64,000 nucleotides of DNA from Peromyscus leucopus. Its lineage: Eukaryota; Chordata; Mammalia; Rodentia; Cricetidae. Under the pieces are notes generated by a model, which made no database searches, had not been told where the DNA came from, and saw nothing but the letters and a program-made list of their open reading frames with translations. Position numbers and translations under genes: made by a program. The stretch lies in NCBI RefSeq assembly GCF_004664715.2, contig NC_051084.1, positions 57,469,334 through 57,533,333 of the forward strand, in the 5' to 3' direction. Below, piece after piece: positions 49,566-61,107 of the stretch (its first letter is position 1; the number at the start of each line of letters is the position of its first letter).

Positions 49566-49971
49566 AAATAATCTGGATATCTGTTGGTAGAGCTGTCAAA
49601 GTACCTAGATTATTTTTCTGATGCAACTTTTAATCCTCCATGCCTTCAAAGTGTTTTTTTGCTAAAACTAGAATCTCTTTCAAGACTGAATATAGATGGG
49701 CTTTTTGCTTAAGAAGCAGCTTTCCTGGCAACTGATGTTAGAACTCAAGGTGGAGAATATCTGTGTTTTTCCAGCCTTCCATTTTAGTGGAAGTTCGGGG
49801 TGAAAATGAAAACAATGTAGCTGTTTTTGAAATCAGAAAAATAATCTTAATGAAATGGTATAACACAAAGAGGAGCGGGATTATTTTCATAGAATGTAAT
49901 GACTTCCACTGGTTTATCTGACTAAACATAACTTTGTTGCTTTTCTCCTTCTTCTGAAAACAAACTAACAG

Positions 49972-50007
49972 AGAAGAAAATCACGGTATTCTGACCTTGA
50001 CTTTGAG
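49972..50007 (+). CDS. Adgrb3: ADGRB3 exon: 36-nt tail exon
   Basis: A 36-nt exon, exactly 12 codons in phase 0 at both ends, encodes RRKSRYSDLDFE. The acceptor is tgaaaacaaactaacag, which has a weak pyrimidine tract directly before AG; a better one (ttgcttttctccttcttct) lies 15-35 nt upstream. The donor is gtaagt. RRKS fits the basophilic kinase pattern R-R-x-S. The exon sits between introns of about 10 kb and 8.8 kb. Its size, symmetry and unusual acceptor would suit regulated inclusion, but the canonical BAI3 protein as I know it includes these residues. Confidence 0.92.
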
Positions 50008-51326
50008 GTAAGTCCCTCTGAATTACTTCATAAATTTAATTATTGAACTCAAGATTGATTTATAACTACTCAAACAATTAGCTCTGTGGATGTAGTCCTG
50101 CCATTGTGTGATCATTATTTAAGGAAGCCACAGTTCTGAAATTAGGATCCTCCCTCTATACACGGTTGGAAGTAGATGGTTTGGCATTCTGACTACTCCT
50201 CTAAGGATGTGCACAGCTGATGTTTTCTAGACAAGCAAAGGCCTCTTTCTAACAGTTGGAAGTGATAACTTGGGAAGTGAGCCTGTCAATCCAGTTCGTT
50301 GAGAGGTAGGAATGACAATTTCTTGATTTTTTTTTTTTAACCTAAGCCACTTTGGTCCAGTTTTACTTCAATGACTACCTGTAGAAATCCCAAGGGGATG
50401 CTTTGGCTAGTTAACAAGGCTTAGTCTGAGACTTTGCTTATGTTGTGCTCCTCTTCCTGTCCTGAGGGTCTCTGTGGTACATTCAGACTCGGGTTTTCCG
50501 GTAGCTAGTGTTGATTCATTGTGTGCCTGTGTTTAGTAGATATCTTTTCACAGATATAAACAAGATGAAAAATTTCATTGTTGCATTGAATTTTATATTG
50601 GTGCTGGAAGTCACTAAAACAATACCATCTACATAGCTTATGCTCAGCACAAACTTAATGATGTTTAAGTATCACATAAATGCACTTATGCAGCTTGATA
50701 ATTGAATGTGATTCATAGCCTGCTGACATAATTGGGTATAATATATGATAAATTTCTCCAATGTATTTGTACTCTTGTGATGCACAGACAGAGCTCAATA
50801 CTCTTAACTGATATTTTGAAATTATAGAGGCCTCCCAGAATATGGAAACTTCTGGTTCAATCTTTCCATTTGCGTAAGTGAATATTGTGGTCCCACAATG
50901 TACAATGCATATCAGTGTCCAACTTAGTGATTTTTATCTGTCATAATGGTGGAGGATGCTTTCATGCTGAAAGGGTGTCCAAGGAAAATGATTTTGTTTA
51001 GTAGTAACTCAGTGTGTATGCCGCAAAATAATGATAAAGAATCCAGCTTCATTGCTTAAATCACAAATATCTAGGCAGCTCCATTGTGGTCACCTATCAT
51101 GAAATCTGTATTTTAATGAAACCTAAATTTTTAACCAAAAGTACCAAATGTGTTTTAAAAAAAATCAAACAAACTATTTAGCAATCTTCACATTTGAGTC
51201 TTTTGTGTCCTTTAAGGAATAAATACTGTATTAATCCTTTAGGTATCAAAAGAATAAAGAATCAAACTGTATCTGTTTGTATGTGTTATGTACAGCATCC
51301 CCTTTCCTGTGACTACATAAAGTAAG

Positions 51327-51329
<3 letters not shown>

Positions 51330-51377
<48 letters not shown>
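51330..51377 (+). repeat. (GT)n microsatellite
   Basis: About 48 bases of pure GT. Confidence 0.97.
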
Positions 51378-51378
<1 letters not shown>

Positions 51379-51527
51379 TCCTGAAAGCAATTATCTGTTA
51401 TGTTATCAGAGAAGAACGAACATACACATAAACCCACTAGACCAGTGACAAACACAGTAAAAACCTAGATCTAACATTAAGCCTCACTACAACCAACAAG
51501 TTATGTAATAGCAAAACCAAACATTGA

Positions 51528-51640
51528 GAAGAAATCCTAGCACTCAGGAGGTGGATCTTTGTGAGTTCAAGGCCAGCTTGAACCACATAGCAATGTGCAG
51601 GCCAGGCAGAGTTACATGGTAAGAACAAAGCTGGAAACAA
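51528..51640 (+). mobile_element. B1 SINE remnant
   Basis: aaatcctagcactcaggagg, atctttgtgagttcaaggcc and gaaccacatagcaatg are B1; the head and middle are partly missing. Confidence 0.7.
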
Positions 51641-52309
51641 ATTAAATCACATTGTGTTACTGAGATCGTTAGAAGAAAACTGTTCATTTTTTATTCCCCC
51701 ATTTACTCTCTATGGCAACCGCTCGCAGCTTCCCTAAGCAGATGCTGTGCCTTGTATCCACACATCAAGCCATAGTGTTAACAAAGATATGTTAGTGGAG
51801 AAAAGTTGCAACACAGAACTGTGTGATTTCCTTAGCTCTGTAACCACTGTAGTCATCGCAAGGAGGAGTTGAAGCTTGAGGGGCAGGGAACACTCAAACA
51901 TTATTTTTCCCTTATTGACCATTTGGTGTTCCTCCTTTTCAGCACATATACAATTACAGGGATATGACAGATATTGACAGATATCAAAAACAAACAGACA
52001 AACAAAAATGGCTGTTTTTAATTTTTTCATGATGCTAACACATATATGTGTAATTTGGGATTGTCAACAAGGAACAGAATACCTCCCTGTCCCCTCTTCT
52101 TAATTCAGACTGGACTAGTTTGACTTTATGTCAAGGTCCCTGCTACCCTTCTTTCTGAGTGGGATTTACCATACAATGATCACCTTGGAAATTTTACCCT
52201 TGCCAGGCTGCCTTGTGGACTCCTGAAAGCATTGTCCTGTCAAACTTTTTCCTTTACACACTACCCAGGGATCATATACAGTTTTAATATTTTGTTAATG
52301 AATTGTCTT

Positions 52310-52620
52310 TAAAACATGAAGATTTCTCAAAAGATTCAGAACAGAACTATAGCATGACCCAACTCTCCCACTCCTAGGCATGCATCCAAAGCACTCCATG
52401 TCCTCTGTTTACTATCACATTGTTCATATTAGCAAGGAAGCAGAGCCAGGCTCTGTATCCATCAACACAATGGATAATGGAAACAGGGTATGTAGATACA
52501 AGGAGTTTTATTAAGCCATAAGGAAAAATGAAATTTGGAATAAAATGGATGGGTCTGGAAAACATTACATTAAATGGGGTGACTCAGACTCAGAAAGAGT
52601 TTTTTAAAAATAACACTCTG
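52310..52620 (+). mobile_element. Old L1 fragment (ORF2 3' part)
   Basis: The plus strand reads, with interruptions, like the C-terminal end of L1 ORF2 (cccaactctcccactcctag, atcaacacaatggataatgg, gccataaggaaaaatgaaat, gactcagactcagaaag). It is much more diverged than the L1 at 730-2921 and lacks a clear tail. Confidence 0.7.
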
Positions 52621-53132
52621 TCTCCTATATGCGCATTCTAACTTTTAATGTTTTTATGCACGTAATAATGGGGTGTGAAGGTATAGACCTTGAAACTTGT
52701 TCTACCTGATCAATCTATACCAAATATTACTAACATAGTTCACCTTTAAATTATTTGTCAGATGGTAACAGGTTACTTCCCACTAGTAAACAGATAAAAA
52801 ATCATAACATATTTGGACCCAGATATGGACATAATTCCTGGGGAAGCCAGCTCTGTCTTGTGGAAGTATTGATCCACTCTGACCTGGTATGGCCCCTCAA
52901 TCACCAGCCCCTCACAATATGACTTAAAAGAATTAAGCTTAACCCCTTCAACATACATATTTTTATCAATATGATTACTTACATTCTCTAAAGATATTTT
53001 CAAAAGGCCACTATAGAGAGGTGAATGAATGTACAGAGCACTAATGAACAAACCTAGCAGTAGGTTTGTCCAGGCAGTCTAGGTCTATAAAACTTCTAAG
53101 GCTGGAAATGGTGATTCCCCAAACTTGTTTCT

Positions 53133-53288
53133 TTTTTTTTTTTGGTTTTTCGAGACAGGGTTTCTCTGTGTAGCTTTGCGCCTTTTCTGGAGCTCACTTG
53201 GTAGCCCAGGCTGGCCTCGAACTCACAGAGATCCCCTGGCTCTGCCTCCCGAGTGCTGGGATTAAAGGCGTGTGCCACCAACGCCCAG
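53133..53288 (-). mobile_element. B1 SINE, reverse, young, with target duplication
   Basis: A T tail, then ggtttttcgagacagggttt, ctctgtgtagctttgcgcct, and ctgggattaaaggcgtgtgc mark a full-length reverse B1. The 16-base duplication CCCCAAACTTGTTTCT is exact at 53117-53132 and 53289-53304. Confidence 0.95.
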
Positions 53289-53629
53289 CCCCAAACTTGT
53301 TTCTAATTCATGTGAGCATAGGTTCCCCAGGCCCTCTGCTCTAAGTTGAATTAGGAAAGTTTCTGACATTCTCTAACAATTCACAGCAGCTTAAAGAATC
53401 CATACACAGTAGTACATCTTCTCTTTATAGTTCAGACTTTTTCCCTATAGTTCAAACACAACTCTGTGGTTCACACTTCTAAATTTGAAAGTGAAAATCA
53501 CCAGTTTATTGCAAATCTACTTGTCAGTTCCTTCAAACCACTTTTGGAGGGGGTGAGAATGCATAACAGGATGAGACTGAGAAGGCAGGGCTCCTGCCTG
53601 AAGTCATTATCACCAATATGCCTTGAGGC

Positions 53630-53765
53630 TCACCCATGGCTCACAACAACCTGTAGCTCCAGTTCCAGGGGGCTTTCTGTGCCTCTGGCCTCAGCAGGCA
53701 CCTGTACTCATATGCAAATACCCTCCTTCAGACACACATGTGTACACACAATACTAAAATAATTT
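53630..53765 (+). mobile_element. B2/B3-type SINE 3' part
   Basis: catggctcacaacaacctgt, gctccagttccagggggctt and a CA-containing tail (gacacacatgtgtacacaca) represent the right part of a B3-type SINE, abutting the next B2. Confidence 0.7.
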
Positions 53766-53768
53766 TAA

Positions 53769-53985
53769 TGGACTGGAGAGATGCCTCAGAGGTTAAGAGC
53801 ACTGGCTGCTCTTCCAGAGGTCCTGAGTTCAATTCCCAGCAACCACATGGTGGCTCACAACCTCCTAATGAGATCTGATGCCCTCTTCTGGCATGGTTCC
53901 CTCTTCTGGCATGCTGGTATATATGCAGACAGAACACTGTATACATAATAAATAAATAAATCTTTAAAAAAATTTAAAAGTAAAT
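53769..53985 (+). mobile_element. B2 SINE
   Basis: actggagagatgcctcagag, ggttaagagcactggctgct, cttccagaggtcctgagttc and caaccacatggtggctcaca are a well-preserved B2, ending in an AATAAATAAATAAATCTTTAAAAAA tail. A short internal duplication (ccctcttctggcatg, twice) is present. Confidence 0.93.
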
Positions 53986-54084
53986 ATTCCTTTCAATGGA
54001 GAAATGTTTTTAATGGGAGGAGAAGATAACATTTATAGTAGTTTTCTATGATTTGGGCATCCTCCTTGCTTACATGCCTATGCT

Positions 54085-54200
54085 ACCCCATTCATTTCAT
54101 TTATTCAGTTAACATTCACTAAGCATCTGCTAACTACCAGACAGTGTGTTAGGTGTCGAGGAGGTACAGAGAAAGCAATCACTGTCTAGGAGTTGTCCTG
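54085..54200 (+). mobile_element. Ancient mammalian repeat remnant
   Basis: tcatttattcagttaacatt, cactaagcatctgctaacta, cagacagtgtgttaggtgtc and aggagttgtcctggtggggg resemble the common 'attcaacaaatatttattgag...ctaggtgctgggga' ancient repeat. The family is uncertain. Confidence 0.5.
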
Positions 54201-57200
54201 GTGGGGGGGATGAGTGCCAGCATTAGAAATATTGTAGTACTGCAAAATAGTTTCAGGTACTCAATATCTAGAGAGTGGGGGGCCTACTACAGAGATGCAT
54301 AACCCCTCCTAGCCCTCTTTTCTCCCATCTGAATGGAGCATAATTTGAAACCCTGAGCAGTCTATAGCAGGATGCTTTCCGAATCTCTGAGATACACCTA
54401 AGACAGCAACATGCTGAGCTGACTTGGAGACTCAGCTCACTTACTACTTGCAAGAGCAAACTGCCTCCTTGTGCTTCAGCCCAGTCCTAGTCAATGAAGT
54501 GGAGGGAATGGCTGCTGCCTACCAGGGTTACTGGGGAGGGGGGAGGCTTTAGAAAAACAGCAATGGCTGCCTCCTCTTCAGTGGCTCTTGTCTGTGTGGT
54601 CCACTCTTAAATGTTTTACATCCTTTGTAAAATCTTCATGAGAATCCTACAAGGTTGCCTCATTGCTGAAGCTGCAGCGACAGGGAGACCCGAGTTCCTG
54701 CTCCAGGCCACGAGACTTGAAACTGATGGAATTTCCACAGGTCCAGAGCTATCACACTTAGTATACTCCAAGAATTTAAAGGGTCTTCAAGAGTTCTTAG
54801 GATATAGTACTTGCTTAAGACATCAGGTTATTTTATAATCTCTTTTTTAAAAAGTATCCAAATTATAGTGAATGTGCTTTATAACATATCACTATTTCTC
54901 TAATACCAATAACTAACAGGTTCCAAAGGTTGCATTTTTTAATTATAAAAGTATAAATTGAAAGAGTTTCCAACACTAAAAGAAATTTTGTTTTTGTTTT
55001 TTGTTTGTTGTTGCTGCTGCTGTTAAATGTTTTTAATAAATAAATGAAGAAGAAATAAAGGATTAAGCTGCTTGGGAAAGCATATACATGTAGTCAGCCT
55101 GGTGGTCATCTTGAGACAGAGATTCATGAATCTTTCAAAAATTGTTAAATGATATTAATCTGAGTGGAAAGGAATATTACTATGCACTGATTTTTATTGC
55201 AAAACACTCCTAAAGTATTTGCAGTGAAATATAATGAAAGTAACTGAATTCTGAAGATATTGCCAAACAGACAATACTTTGTGTTTTTACATAGAAAATA
55301 CATGTTAGTGTTTTATCATCATTTTAAGAGTTTTAGAAAACCGAGGTATAAATTGAGTTTTTCATAGAAGTTGATTTATTTGAGAAACAGGATATTTCAG
55401 TCACAAAAGAAATAAAGAAGTGAGCAAAGCCTTAGGTTAGCCAGGATCCGGGAAGAGTCATCGAAATGGACCGATAAACTTTAGAAGCATGAAAAAGTCT
55501 ACCTAGGTCTCTAAGATCATCAAAAGTATAAATGCCACACATGAAAAGTTTCTCAAGCAGGTAAGAGGAAGAAACCCTTAATATTTTGTAAAATCTGAAA
55601 GTGTGGCTAAGTTTCCAGCCCAGAACATTGCTGGATAGAAATCTGTCGCCATTCACATGTAAAGCTAGCATTCTCATCGAGGGAACCTCTCTCATTCTCA
55701 ATGAAGGAAGGAAGACGTACTTGAGACCATGGCGAAGGAAGAGTTATGCAGGGGAAGCCAAACTGAACCTGTCAGGGACAGGAGCTGTTCACCGCAGCTG
55801 TAGTTGATGGCCCTTCCAGAATGCCGGCTATTACAGCTGTGGTGGTTCCTGGCAGAGCCACAGGGGCCATTTCAGTTCAAAATGATTATCTGGCAAGAGA
55901 ATATATTTGTCACTAATGTTCGCAAGTAGGGAAGGTTCTATATTTCTGCATCCAAATTACCATTTGCCTCCATCTTTACTGCAGGATATTTTAGCTTTAT
56001 TATTAGAATACCTTTCATGGAACTATGTGAAATATTTCAAAATGATCTCTGTTTATATAACATTGGCAGCCGCCATAACTTTATATTTTCCACTGTATAT
56101 TTTTAGTGTGTCCAACCAATCTAATTTAAAAAAAAAATCAAATCCATCAAATTCAGAATCAAGTACCGCTCATTCAAACAGATTGTATCCAGAAAACTCA
56201 CAGTCTGTTAAGGTATCAAGTTTCCCAATGAGACGTTTGACATAGACATTGCTTTTTAAACATTCTTTATAGAACAAAGGTATTTGATGGCCAGAACCAT
56301 GACAAGACTTTAAATAAGACACAAACACAAACAAAAAGATTCCTGTTGGAAAGATGTGGACTCGTTCAGCTCTTGGCTGGGGAAGAGTAGCAAATTTGAT
56401 TGACATTCCCAACAAGGTGGGACTAGAGAGCTTCACCCAAAACACAGTAACATCAGCTCACAGGGTAAAGTATAAACAGAGCTGCCTGAAAAACATAATC
56501 ATCCGATGTCTGTAGCCAAAGTGTTGTTCCTTTGGTATCAGGCTACTTCCAGAGGATGCATTGCTCTTCTTTAAGGAGGAATGGTTTTGCTAAGGGGAAG
56601 AGATTCAAGAGCATGGTTGAAAATAGAGCTAGAAATCAGAATATTCAAACTAAAAGGAAGAAGAGAGAGAATATAGACCACCAGAATCATAATTAATCAT
56701 TTTTAACTTAAATATGAACTTGTGACGATTTGGCAATTGTCTTATTTGTGTTTCCCATAGTTTTCCCCTAACTTATTTAACGTCCACGTGTATTTAATCA
56801 CAGCTATAAATTTCCATTTATTTGAATTACAATGCAATTAATTCTGGTATTCTCCATTAGACTTTGAACTGATAGGAAGCAGTAATCTAGCATTTAGCAC
56901 GATGTGAGTTGTTCATAAGAATGCATTAAATGATGCAGTGAAATGTGCTGAGTGAAATGATGGTGGTGTGACGTCACCCCCACACAAAAGGAAATGACTG
57001 TGCGGTGATGTTCATTGCTATGAAAATGTAGTTTTTTTTTAAACATTCTGTGTGTCATAGGGCTGTAATTTAATGACTGTCTTAGGACCTAGTACTTCAT
57101 AGAACTATTTATCTACCAAGCACGGAGTATACTGAATTACTTTGCTACCTACCATGGTCCTCAGAATCCCTCCACTGAGTTGCTTATGCAAATCCTCACT

Positions 57201-58793
57201 CTCATAAATCACCATCAGCCATCACTAGTCAAATTATGTTTGCCTGGTGTTTCTTGCTCAATCCCACAAACCTGTTCATGTCCTCTCTTTGAGACTGATG
57301 GGAAGTTAATGGTGCTTTAATTGCTTGCTATGTTTCATGCCCTATCATGAGTCATGCTGCCGTGTTCATCCTCAACCACCTGATTTTTCAACAGCCAAGT
57401 CCTAGAGCTCCAGCAGCAAGATGGAAATTGGCTACTGCATGACTTAAAATGGCAGGATTCTATCACATGAATGTAGGGCTGTAGAAAATCAAAACACATC
57501 AGCCTCACAGTGAATTACCAAGACACTGCTCACGGAGTTAGGAGACTCAGGTCTGCAGAGGAGATGATCGGCTTTGGCAATATGTTAAAAGATTCAGTTT
57601 AACTTTCCGTTTGTCCTTCTCCCTGTGTGTCCTCTTTGTAAGCATCTACTTAGAAAAAAAAATGAAGTGTTACCAGTCTTTCCCCAAAAGATATATTTAT
57701 TTTTCTCAACAAATCCTCACGTATGAAAATATTTGCTAACTAAGACAGTGGGCCAAAAGTTCAAATCAGAGCCCAGACATCAATCTAATAGCCTCATTCA
57801 AACCACATTAAGCAAATGGTGTTCGGATGTGTAGGTTTGAAAATACTGTGAACTCTTAAACATGACACCAGAGTCCTGGAGAATGACCAAAATGCTGATT
57901 CATAACTTTTGAAAATCAACATCACCACAGAAGGCACTTGTAAATATGGAGAGTTTATTCTCTGACTTTTCTACTAGTGTCCTTTAAAAGCTTTATAATA
58001 GGAAAATATTCAAATGCCCCAAATGCCCCAAGATCATTTTTACTTACAAGCCCATTGTTGGGTTATAATGAAATTGAGAGAAATGCATGTAACTCGAGAA
58101 GAAGGGAATTAATATACTTGTACCTGTGATTTTAATAGCCCATCCGCCACACAATGTGTGCTCCAAGCCGTGACTGCTAAGATTCTGCACCATCTGGTAA
58201 ACAAGTATATGACACCTATGGGCCAGATTTCCCTTCTGCAAATCTCTGCAGTTTTATCCACGTGGAGAGTGCAAGGTCTTAGATCCCACACATCTTCCAG
58301 GCTCTTTAGAGCTCTGAGTCAGCATTAATGGCAGGACCTGGGATTGTGTTCCCCCTTTAGTACAGTGAGCTCCGTTTGTACTGTTTATAGGAGTAAGACA
58401 TAAAGAAGCAATATTTCCCATAACAAACATCAAGGGCTCACGTGCTTTACCAAGTCCAAATTTTTAACATTTTTAAATTACTGCAACAATTTTTGCAGAA
58501 CAGACTTAGCTTTTAAAGGATGAAAATCTTACACAGGAATGATGGCTGTGTTTTAATACACCCATCAGAAGAAGAAACTTACTTTTTTATAATCTTGTGA
58601 GAGGAGAGAAAAAGCCCCTTCTTTTTCAGAAGGAAATAAGAATAGGGAAAAGGATCTGGGACATGTCACTTGCAAATGTGGTATCTTTGGGGACTACTGG
58701 CTCCTGCCTGACTTAGTTTCCCTTAGTATTAAACAGCTTTTAAGAACATGTGAGTCAAATTAGGAATGAGAGCCACCCTGTTCTCTCTTGCAG

Positions 58794-58898
58794 AAGGTCA
58801 TGCACACAAGGAAGAGGCACATGGAATTGTTTCAGGAACTAAATCAGAAGTTTCAAACTTTGGACAGATTTCGGGACATACCAAATACAAGCAGTATG
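58794..58898 (+). CDS. Adgrb3: ADGRB3 exon: ELMO-binding helix of the tail
   Basis: The exon is 105 nt, 35 codons in phase 0 at both ends: [20 protein letters not shown] then [15 protein letters not shown]. The acceptor is ccctgttctctcttgcag after a strong pyrimidine tract, and the donor is gtgagt. The segment is predicted to be a charged amphipathic helix. In BAI1 and BAI3 an RKR motif in this helix is the published binding site for ELMO, which with DOCK180 activates Rac in engulfment and myoblast fusion; RKR is intact here. The canonical continuation is the last coding exon, beginning ENPAP and ending in a PDZ-binding QTEV. I do not find it in the remaining 5.1 kb, so the transcript continues beyond the window. 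Confidence 0.95.
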
Positions 58899-59452
58899 GT
58901 GAGTATATTCTGCATCCACAGTGCCCCACGTCAAGCTGGGCCACATGTGAGGCCTGCTGTGACCCTTACCCTCCAGGACAACTAAAGAACAAACAAAACA
59001 AAAAAGCAAAAAAAAAAAAAAAAAACTAGTGCACACAGGAACATTAACAATCCCAAAATGCACTTGGGAAAGGTCACCAGAAATGACAAGATTCTTTAGG
59101 TATATCATTCTACTTTCAAAGGTCTTCCCTGATAAGCTTTAATTAGGATTAGGTATATATCAAAAACAAGTTGGTTTCATATGGCCATTTTCCCACCAGT
59201 TAAAATTCAGTTCAAATCTCCAAAGAGTTTGCTAAATTTTCCCATTGTTATTCTGATGCCTGCCATTTTAAGGCCACAAAAGATAATACTGGTATAAATA
59301 AGAAAGCTAAACCAGAATAGTACAATTTTATCTCCAGAAGCCCCATTTGTTTAGGGATGTGAATTTTGGATAAAGGTCAGCATCAGGAACTTGGGTTGTT
59401 GGTTGTAACCATTTCCTCCTCATTCATTCATACCACTGCCATCCTAGTATAG

Positions 59453-59530
59453 GACTCCATGAAATTAACTCTGCGCCGTGACTCAGGGCACGGCACAGTC
59501 ATCGCTTCAGAGAAGGCTTCATCACCACTG
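59453..59530 (+). other. Candidate unannotated cassette exon (78 nt) after the ELMO-binding exon
   Basis: An exon-like segment lies 554 bp downstream of the last recognised exon. It follows a pyrimidine-containing tract and the acceptor ag of ccatcctagtatag, reads GAC TCC ATG AAA TTA ACT without a stop for exactly 26 codons, and ends CCA CTG before a consensus gtaagt. It enters and leaves in phase 0, matching the exon before it. If spliced in, it would insert 26 residues (DSMKLTLRRDSGHGTVIASE followed by KASSPL) between the ELMO helix and the final exon. It carries five CpG dinucleotides in an AT-rich intron and an R-R-x-S motif. It is not part of the canonical BAI3 protein I know. Using the AG five bases upstream instead would give YRTP and a stop. 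No transcript evidence is available here. Confidence 0.3.
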
Positions 59531-59661
59531 GTAAGTGTACTCTGCCAGGACTCTAGGAATTTGAACTACTTGAAATGGCAGCAAGCAACTACTTGAGCTT
59601 GAGCAAGTCTTGCAGGTCTTTGCTCCTAAAGCTTGACTTCCTCTCCTTACATGGGACGCAG

Positions 59662-59720
59662 AAAGTGGCAATGGATGGTATGTACTGGCTTCAGCCCTCG
59701 CGACATTCCAAAAAGCAAAG
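59662..59720 (+). other. Second exon-like segment, low support
   Basis: Downstream of the 78-nt candidate, gacttcctctccttacatgg and gacgcag lead into a 59-nt open segment, AAA GTG GCA ATG GAT, translating to KVAMDGMYWLQPSRHSKKQ and ending before gtgagg. It is in frame with the upstream candidate if the 131 bp between them are removed. It leaves after two bases of a codon, so it would not join the canonical final exon in frame. An internal gtatgt could serve as an earlier donor. It may equally be a chance pattern. Confidence 0.15.
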
Positions 59721-59875
59721 GTGAGGACGCTGGGGTAGACTGGGGTCTGCTGCCTCCCACCAGCTCTTCAGCTCACATGTGGTGTTCCAGGGGCAATGCA
59801 ACCCCTGGGTAGTTCTTTACCAAACAGTAATAGATAAATGATCAGATCAATGATGTATGGATGGATGTAGGTAGA

Positions 59876-59878
59876 TGG

Positions 59879-59944
<66 letters not shown>

Positions 59945-59977
59945 GTAGGTAGATAGATAGATAGATAGATAGATAGT
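59876..59977 (+). repeat. (GATA)n microsatellite
   Basis: About 60 bases of pure AGAT/GATA units, then taggtaggt, then a second GATA block of about 30 bases, with related units to about 60020. Confidence 0.97.
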
Positions 59978-61107
59978 AGAGATAATAGATAAAATGTTAG
60001 AGGTGTATAGATAGATGAAAGATGTAATGTATATTACTTATACCTATATTACTTCTATTCTCAATATATATGAGTAACATGGTGTTTGATCATCTTCTAA
60101 TGATTCGTCTATATGTATCTTATGAGTCAGTCTTAGCCAACTGTCTAAGGAAATTAGTTCATGAAAAGCTAAAGGATGAAACACAGACATCCTCATATTT
60201 TTTCTTCATTCGTCTCCGTACTTACACATTCCTGGTCATGGTAAGTTACTGGTAAATGGCAAACATGGATTTATTTCACAGCAATAATAGCTCAGTCCAT
60301 TTTTAACATCTCTAACACAAATACTAGATATATTGAAGATGTGGACACTTTGTGTCTTGTGAGTGATTCATTCTCATCTACTTCTCCAAATATTAAATCA
60401 TCAATTTTCAGCTAGCAGCAAATGAGAACAACACCACTGAGATTAGACCTAAATGCATTAGCTGCTCATTTCAGAATATTGAAAGCTAACATGAAAATAA
60501 AATGAAGAAACATCGGAACATCATTTTTTTTTTTTTAAGCAGAGGTTGTGTTTACAAGTCTGAAAGGCTTATGCAACAGCTACAGCTGACTAGCTGCTAT
60601 AATATGATTGTAATTTCCCCTTGTTGTGTAAATTATGACAACAACTGGTCTGGGTATTAAATCATTAATGGCACAAATGTCTGTGTCTAGGTTTCCTAAC
60701 AACCAAAATAGTCTACTAATTACAGCACATCTCTGCAGTAGTGTACCTTTTCCAGAGGAGAATTATAAATATTTACCATCGGGGAGTGGGGAAGAAACAG
60801 TCGTTATTGCTGCTTGACTATTGGCCCAGATATCCAAGAATACAAAGAAAGGGTCCTTTATTCAGCCCTGATTAATAATAAACATGCAAATGAGTTCATT
60901 ATCCTTAATTCAGGCACATAACTTGTAGGGATACATTTGCTAATGAAAAACTGTGTAATTGGGAAGAGAAAGACATTTTTAAGAGAACTCAGTTTCTCTG
61001 TCTTGAGGGGAGGGCTGCTACTTGTCAGCAACTGCCCACCACTGCTGATGATAGGCATTATGCAGAACAATAACAGATGGAATCAAAAGGACACTAAAAT
61101 ATAATTT

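Larger units (their letters stand above)
39901..49971 (+). other. Adgrb3: 10-kb intron before the 36-nt exon
   Basis: It holds a solo LTR (43297-43761), a SINE remnant near 46530-46690, a (TTC)n tract, a MIR-like remnant (47420-47575), and a B1-like remnant near 49488-49565. Between 39901 and 43290, and between 43770 and 46500, I see unique sequence only, apart from a possible MIR/L2-type remnant at 41850-41970. The 47713-48066 stretch gives a 117-codon ORF that is not recognisable; it is discussed as a possible conserved non-coding element. Confidence 0.83.
50008..58793 (+). other. Adgrb3: 8.8-kb intron before the ELMO-binding exon
   Basis: It contains a (GT)n tract, a B1 remnant, an old L1 fragment, a young reverse B1, a B3/B2 pair and an ancient repeat near 54085. 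At 50008-51320 and 54210-58793 I see unique sequence, with no further exon fitting the receptor. Confidence 0.85.

Noticed and set aside
55432..55807. Overlapping open frames on both strands
   Set aside because: Short, no family match, no splice-site agreement with the receptor phases.
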